Assembly (NCBI RefSeq): GCF_001949145.1
Contig: NW_019091423.1
Coordinates: 282,585 to 346,584 of the forward strand
Source: Acanthaster planci
Lineage: Eukaryota > Echinodermata > Asteroidea > Valvatida > Acanthasteridae
DNA length: 64,000 nucleotides
Reading direction: 5' to 3'
Shown piece after piece: positions 58,731 to 64,000 of this stretch. The notes beneath the pieces are model-generated. The model did not search any database. It was not told the origin of the DNA and saw only the letters and a list, made by a program, of their open reading frames with translations. The translations under genes and the position numbers were made by a program. Numbering within the stretch: the stretch's first letter is position 1; the number at the start of each line of letters is the position of its first letter.

Positions 58731-59028
58731 AATGTATTTATTATTATTTCAATTGATAAAGTGTTTCTACCTGAACAAATTTTTGCTTATTTTACCTTTG
58801 GTTGCACCGCCTTGATATCAATAAAAAAAATGAAAACATGTTTGAGGGTGACCAACACGCCCTGCCTATCTCCTCATTAACATAAGAATGTGTGACGTAA
58901 ACTCCGGAGATCGGCATACTTTCCCGGTTATACGTGGCAGCTTGATCGGCAGCGTCACACGCATTTCTTGTAAAGTTTCTTGAGAATTTTGCCGCACTCC
59001 TTCACGAGAATAACTTAGTTTTGTCAGA

Positions 59029-60374
59029 ATGCAACCGACCTGTATTGTTGCTCCTTGCAGCAACACTACCAAAGATGGTTTTAGTCTGCATCGTTTTTCA
59101 TCTGACCCAAAATTTCGACAAATTTGGACGGCGAAAGTGAAGCTAACCGGAGCCAAGTGGTCAGACCAACCAAGCACTCGGTGATCTGCTCCGCACACTT
59201 CGAGCCTTCTTGTTTTGATCGAAACGCCAACGATCAACAACATCAGTTTGGGATTAAGTTCAAGGCAATGCTTCGTTCCGATGCTGTACCCACAATATTT
59301 CTAACAAGCAAGAAAAGCGAGCCGGTACTGGAAGAGAAGAGGAAGGGTGCTTTTGCAAAACGCGAGCGACTCCGAGTACGTTTTATCGTTTCTCACTCAC
59401 CATGCATTCAAGTTAGTTTCATAATCGCATGGTGCATGTAATCGTTTGTACACGTTACTCTTCATTTACAGTATATGCGCGTGTACGGGGGGTGGGTGCG
59501 TACACGTGGCTACCGGGTGGGTGTGTGCATGTACATGTATAATGAACGGCATCGTTACATAGGAAAATAGTTATGGCAAGAAATTATTTGAAAGGCCCAA
59601 AGTATCTTTGCATTATCTTAGATATAATTTTTTAATGGAAAAGTTACTTTCCTTTTTGCCAAAAAGTGATTTCACTTGGCAAACAAAACGTAGGCCTTAA
59701 CACACTGAAGTTTAATTTGTATCATTTATTTTTTATTTTTCATTAAGGGATCAAGAAGACGGTCGATAAGTTAGCAAAGAGGAAAGAGTTTGAGGGTGTG
59801 GCCGAATGGAAGAGGTCCATAAACAATCATGTCTATTGGTGTGCCTCTTCCACCACTGATGCAGAGGAGGATCTCTGGGAGGCCAAGTGGGCCTCTTTAT
59901 GTAACCACATCGTTGGAGTACACCGAGGGCACTCTGCTCTATATACTACAGATTTCAGGAAATACGGCTTTTCATTTCCCCCCCGTAAAGTGTGCCTAAG
60001 TAAGGGCTTAAAAAGCCCATGAAAATACATATACATGTAGGCAAACAAAGGACACTTTTTGAAAATTCCAAAGAAAAGGTGTTGTAATTAACAATTTCCA
60101 TATTTAAAAATCACTGTATTGTTTGTTCTCCTCAGGGTATGTCAGGACTCTGTTTACAGAGGCTATCCGACGATGCCGTTTTGTTGTACCCAACACTGCT
60201 GCTCTGTCTAAACCCCCACTATGGCAGAGAAATACACGTTTCCAGAGAAAGATGTTCCGATTGCATGGCACAGGAGCAGATTCAATAAACCTTGAGATTA
60301 AAATCCTGCCTGGTGTAGAACTACAAGGAATGATCAGAGATAGGATCTTAAATGTAGATTCCTTTAAGTTTTGA
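59029..60374 (+). CDS. THAP-domain protein with one frameshift (three exons)
   Basis: Exon 1 (59029-59375) starts MQPTCIVAPCSNTTKDGF, then SLHRFSSDPKFRQIW; the frame then shifts by one base near 59150 and continues TKHSVICSAHFEPSCFD. AVPTIF follows near 59290. These are the C2CH zinc ligands, the invariant Trp and the AVPTIF box of a THAP DNA-binding domain. Exon 2 (59756-59999) carries EWKRSINNHVYWCASS and WASLCNHIVGVHRGHSALY, a Trp/Cys/His-rich module found with THAP in invertebrate transposon-related proteins. Exon 3 (60136-60374) encodes YVRTLFTEAIRRCRF onwards and ends with TGA. Splice phases agree across all three exons. The shift fits a one-base loss or sequencing error, otherwise the gene is broken. 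It is probably a nuclear, DNA-binding protein, and its origin may be a domesticated transposon. Confidence 0.7.
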
Positions 60375-61096
60375 GAAATGGCAGGTAAAATTTGGTGGTG
60401 TTCTAATTGAGTTCGAAAAGAGACATATTCTTGACCAAGTAACTTGGGTGACTTTTTTCCCTTGTCCCTTTTTGTAACTCGAATACTGATATAGGATTTA
60501 GGACAAGTGAGGCTCTATATATAAATGACAACATGAAGCTTCTGTCTTGCCAAAATTAAATGTAACGTGGTTACATGGAGATGAAAACAAAACTGAATGG
60601 AGTGCGCCGTGATATAGAGGCCGTATACAGCTTTTGGGACGTGTTCGACATCCAGTGGATTCTCTGTCATTTTGTTTTGTTGAAATTCAAAGACTCTATA
60701 GGGATTGTTTGTTTTGCTTTTGTTTGACCAGTTTTGTGCTTGTATTTGGGGGAGCAGATCTGTTGGCGTGACGCAAGAAGATTAATCCAATACAAGTGGG
60801 ACATGCATGTCTTTTGTGAGGATTTCTGTTTGAAAATATCAAGTGATTATGCAGTTGAAAGCAAGCGAAATTGTACTAAATGTTTTTCCATCAATGAAAT
60901 AAGGAGGCGAGTGTTGCCAAACTGTGCCACCCCTTGATATGTTTCTCTTGCACCGTCAATAATAAAAATTCACTATACAGATACGTCGCTGTTTTTTCGA
61001 TTGAGATCACTAGGCAGAAATGGACCCTAACACGGTTGAAATCTGTTTTATTGTCGAACATTTAAGAAATTTAGATTATGAATAAAAAAGTGATCT
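60375..61096. other. 3' flank of the THAP gene
   Basis: It contains an open stretch at 60734-60937 (WRDARRLIQYKWDMHVFC) without recognisable domains, and AATAAA near 60960. It is probably untranslated sequence. Confidence 0.35.
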
Positions 61097-61500
61097 NNNN
61101 NNNNNNNNNNNNNNNNNNNNNNNNNNNNNNNNNNNNNNNNNNNNNNNNNNNNNNNNNNNNNNNNNNNNNNNNNNNNNNNNNNNNNNNNNNNNNNNNNNNN
61201 NNNNNNNNNNNNNNNNNNNNNNNNNNNNNNNNNNNNNNNNNNNNNNNNNNNNNNNNNNNNNNNNNNNNNNNNNNNNNNNNNNNNNNNNNNNNNNNNNNNN
61301 NNNNNNNNNNNNNNNNNNNNNNNNNNNNNNNNNNNNNNNNNNNNNNNNNNNNNNNNNNNNNNNNNNNNNNNNNNNNNNNNNNNNNNNNNNNNNNNNNNNN
61401 NNNNNNNNNNNNNNNNNNNNNNNNNNNNNNNNNNNNNNNNNNNNNNNNNNNNNNNNNNNNNNNNNNNNNNNNNNNNNNNNNNNNNNNNNNNNNNNNNNNN
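61097..61500. other. Assembly gap (404 N)
   Basis: A run of N. Confidence 1.
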
Positions 61501-61554
61501 CGGGGGTTAATTAGAGTCTCTTATAGCTACTGACTGACAGCAAGCTTTGGGAAA

Positions 61555-61640
61555 ATAAAAGTCACCGATGGGATTCGAACTCACGGTCTGACGATCTGAT
61601 AACCACGAGCTTAACCATTTGGCAATTTCAGAGAATCGCT
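61555..61640 (-). repeat. tRNA-derived SINE head
   Basis: The minus strand reads GCCAAATGGTTAAGCTCGTG (A-box region) and CCGTGAGTTCGAATCCCATC (B box), about one tRNA length apart. The arms do not form a convincing acceptor stem, so a SINE head is preferred over a tRNA gene. The tail direction points towards the gap. Confidence 0.55.
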
Positions 61641-61644
61641 TCGG

Positions 61645-63020
61645 GTCGTTCATATTTACGTAGATAAGAAAACCATTAATAACCAAGTTATACCGCACAG
61701 AATTTTGCTCAGCAAGACGGAGCAATCAAAACGCTACAATAGTGCACCATGTAGCAAAAATGCACAATTGGCCTACATACAAATCTCACTGGCAGCTCTT
61801 TCTTGATAAATTTAAATTAATGCGCGCGCATCAATATGGTAAAGTCCCCGGACTGCACGTCCGTCCGGACACGTCTCAACTCTTAACGGTTGCACTACAC
61901 CAAAATACACGCCCACAGTTGTGCTCTGCCCAATTCGAGGAGACTTCTTCGCCAAACCGAGGCGCTGAAAAAGTACCCCTAGAGTTTATTTGAAAAAGAG
62001 GAGATTGTGTGGCCCAAAAAATTGTGGGATTGTGGAAGAATTGCCCAGAATGAACTCTCCACATTCAAGGGCTCCCATCCCGGGCCAAGCACAGCAAAAT
62101 GCTACTGACAAATTGTTCCAAGAGACTGAAAAGGTAGAGGGATGTCACTTGAAAAATGGCTGCTGATGACAGACTTGGGAGCGTTCACTTTTTGGGGGGG
62201 AGTGAGTTTGTTTTTGGTGAATAATTAGAAACTTCATTGGTTAATAAGTAACCTACTTAAAATTGAAAATCAATAGAAAGCCGAATGACCCCAAAACACT
62301 CTGCTTTTTTGTTTCTGTTTTTTGTTTTTTAAGTTGCCGCGAGGGATGTTTAAGAGGCCGGAAGGACTTTAGTTGCCTGCACCGGGGATGCAAACGTGGT
62401 CGATTTTACCTTGTCTTCAAACGGGCTTCCTTTAGTTCAGTGCACGCAGAGAAAGCAGTGAAAAATCAGAGCGAAATACCTCCCGCCTGTTGACTTTCGG
62501 AGGAGGTTTGTCTCCGGTTTTTTCACCGGAAATTCAAGATTATGGCCAGTAGATCACTTTTCGTTTCAATTTTATGGGTTTTAGTCATGATTTGTTTTTA
62601 TTTGCCTTTTCCCAAAGATATATCCAAAACAGTAAAACTGTTCGCCCAGCTCTCATTGTCTTTCCAAATAAGCCCGCAATTTCGGGCTTTTTGTAAAAGA
62701 AATAACCCGAAATGGACACTACCAGTCCAAATTTTTGGATTGATAAAAAGTGCTGTGATCCTTCCTGATTATGGCATGTTTTATTGTATAGAGTCCAGAC
62801 AGATTTCATTAACTAATATAAGGATAACAGAAAACACATCAAAATAATTAAATTAAATCTAACACTAGAGTCAACTTGTCATTAAATTGTTCTCCTGGTT
62901 GTGATAACTGGTTTTACACGGAAAACTATATTTCCTGGAAATCTACATTTCATGACTTTTCCAGGATTTTTTAGGAATAAGAAGTTTAAAGAATGCATGA
63001 CCAAGACGTATGTAGAAAAC
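61645..63020. other. No gene seen
   Basis: Mixed unique sequence. A frame at 62263-62493 with a Cys/Arg-rich part (CREGCLRGRKDFSC) is open but lacks splice or domain support. Confidence 0.4.
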
Positions 63021-63030
63021 CCTAAAACAT

Positions 63031-63247
63031 TTATCGAGTAATCTTTACATCGAAATTAAATGTTTCAAGGTTTACTGCAGTTCCATCTTGCAGGACAAAG
63101 ATCCTTTTGAAGGGATCCACTGTTAGGATAGTGCCCTTGTGTCCATCACTTGTTTCAACCTGGTCGCTTTGCTGGCACTCTCTCAAAAACTGTACCGCTT
63201 CTTTTAACACTTTTGTGACTGATTTTTTGTGGCTTTCCTGCGATTTT
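63031..63247 (-). CDS. Possible last exon of the Tudor-like gene
   Basis: After CTTTGTTACAG on the minus strand a 71-residue frame, KSQESHKKSVTKVLKEAVQF to NLETFNFDVKITR, ends with TAA. GHKGTILTVDPFKRIF and FVLQDGTAVNL look like real beta-rich protein. It is in the same direction as the Tudor-like exon at 63658-63898 but needs an incoming phase of 2, whereas that exon leaves phase 1. A small exon between them, or an indel, is required. Confidence 0.55.
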
Positions 63248-63657
63248 CTGTAACAAAGATATATGATATTTGTTGGCTGTAATGCTCACTCATGTTAAAC
63301 TGTAAAATATTCAAAGGTAGAAATTTATGAAAACGGGACGACTTTTGAAATTTCTTTCTAGGGTTTTATGGCATTTCATTACTTCAACAGGAAACAATTT
63401 TTTACATGTACCACAGATAACTTGCATGCCGCAAATATTCCGATTTACTAATCGTTCCTAATTGGGTTTTTCTGTCAGAAACATGTACAGTGCATTTACA
63501 AGGATATAACAAACTTGTTATTTATTCATTCATTAATTCTTTGTTCACGTACCGGTATCTTTTGGAAATACGTATTAATTTCTAAATCATATTTCTTTCG
63601 GATATACCGGTAGAACAACAATTCAATGTTAAAATGGAACATGAGCGTGCTACTTAC

Positions 63658-63898
63658 GTTTCTGATGATACTCTTCATAGGGAGGTACTGGATGTCTTAG
63701 GGAACGTTCATCCACCCAGATATCATGCCCAGTATATCCAATAAAACTCACTAGGTATGACCATTCTTCATCTTTGACTACTTTAGCTGCACACCATCTT
63801 CCCAACTCATCGAATGCCTGGACGCAACTTCCAACTGAGAATTTTCCTGTCATTTTGCCTTCTTTAGAAACTGAACATTTTGAGAACTGCACCAAGAC
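63658..63898 (-). CDS. Tudor/chromo-barrel-like exon, gene continues off the window
   Basis: Between an acceptor CATCATTTTACAG and a GTAAGT donor, the minus strand encodes about 80 residues. FSVGSCVQAFDELGRWCAAK, then YLVSFIGYTGHDIWVDERSL fit a Tudor, chromo-barrel or Agenet-type fold (entry Trp, AKV strand, YLVSFIGY strand, WVDE loop). Such domains bind methylated lysine or arginine or nucleic acids in chromatin and RNA-binding proteins. Which one cannot be told from one module. The first in-frame ATG is at 63895, but an upstream acceptor suggests that the true start may lie before the window edge. Confidence 0.65.
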
Positions 63899-64000
63899 TG
63901 TAAAATGATGGATGAGGAAGATAAGGAAATCACCTTAACCTTGCCCATATATGGCAGCCAATTTACTTTGGAGACTCCATCATGAAAGGAAAAAAGGCCC

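Noticed and set aside
58235..58880. Long + frames rich in Arg, Pro and Ser
   Set aside because: GC-rich spacer next to rDNA. Several frames are open at once and none resembles a known protein.

Overview
This is eukaryotic genomic DNA, probably from a marine invertebrate animal, and I lean towards a deuterostome such as a hemichordate, cephalochordate or echinoderm. The clues are spliced genes with GT-AG introns, long introns, CR1/L2-type LINE debris, a Penelope-like element, several tRNA-derived SINEs, many short inverted-repeat elements, and a very dense self-complementary TACATG hexamer repeat. The species cannot be fixed from the sequence. Two runs of N (14839-15214 and 61097-61500) are assembly gaps.

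Layout. (1) About 1-30.5 kb is dominated by TACATG repeats and holds one gene, a FAM69/DIPK1-family divergent protein kinase on the + strand. It has four coding exons (8306-8350, 15388-15516, 21165-21272, 25624-26616) that join in phase into a 424-residue product. Its first intron carries a broken LINE with a nested SINE, directly abutting part of a second LINE, and then the first gap. Weaker minus-strand coding remnants lie at 1.06-1.27 kb and 1.79-2.0 kb. (2) About 30.5-37.7 kb has no host gene that I can see. It holds a hAT-like MITE with a perfect 8-bp target duplication, a Penelope-like remnant split by a SINE, and two further inverted-repeat elements. (3) About 37-51.5 kb holds two tandem METTL27 (WBSCR27)-like methyltransferase genes on the + strand (38021-41190 and 48214-51468). 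Each has five exons with matching phases. They are separated by a degraded LINE and several MITEs, and a large foldback element sits in intron 2 of the first copy. (4) 51.5-55.9 kb is mostly gene-free, with one clear MITE. (5) 55.88-58.7 kb is a scrambled, deleted piece of ribosomal DNA on the - strand. (6) 59.0-60.4 kb holds a three-exon THAP-domain gene with one frameshift in the THAP domain. (7) 63.03-63.9 kb holds two minus-strand exons of a Tudor/chromo-barrel-like protein that continues past the window edge.

The genes do not form a pathway. DIPK1 is a secretory-pathway membrane protein, the METTL27-like pair are soluble SAM-dependent methyltransferases, and the THAP and Tudor-like genes look nuclear. 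The strongest unusual signals are the TACATG domain that stops near 30.5 kb, the methyltransferase pair whose last exons are far more alike than their first exons, the foldback element built on a GATGACGACATC repeat, and the rearranged rDNA. I found no bacterial-type operon, CRISPR array or defence system.
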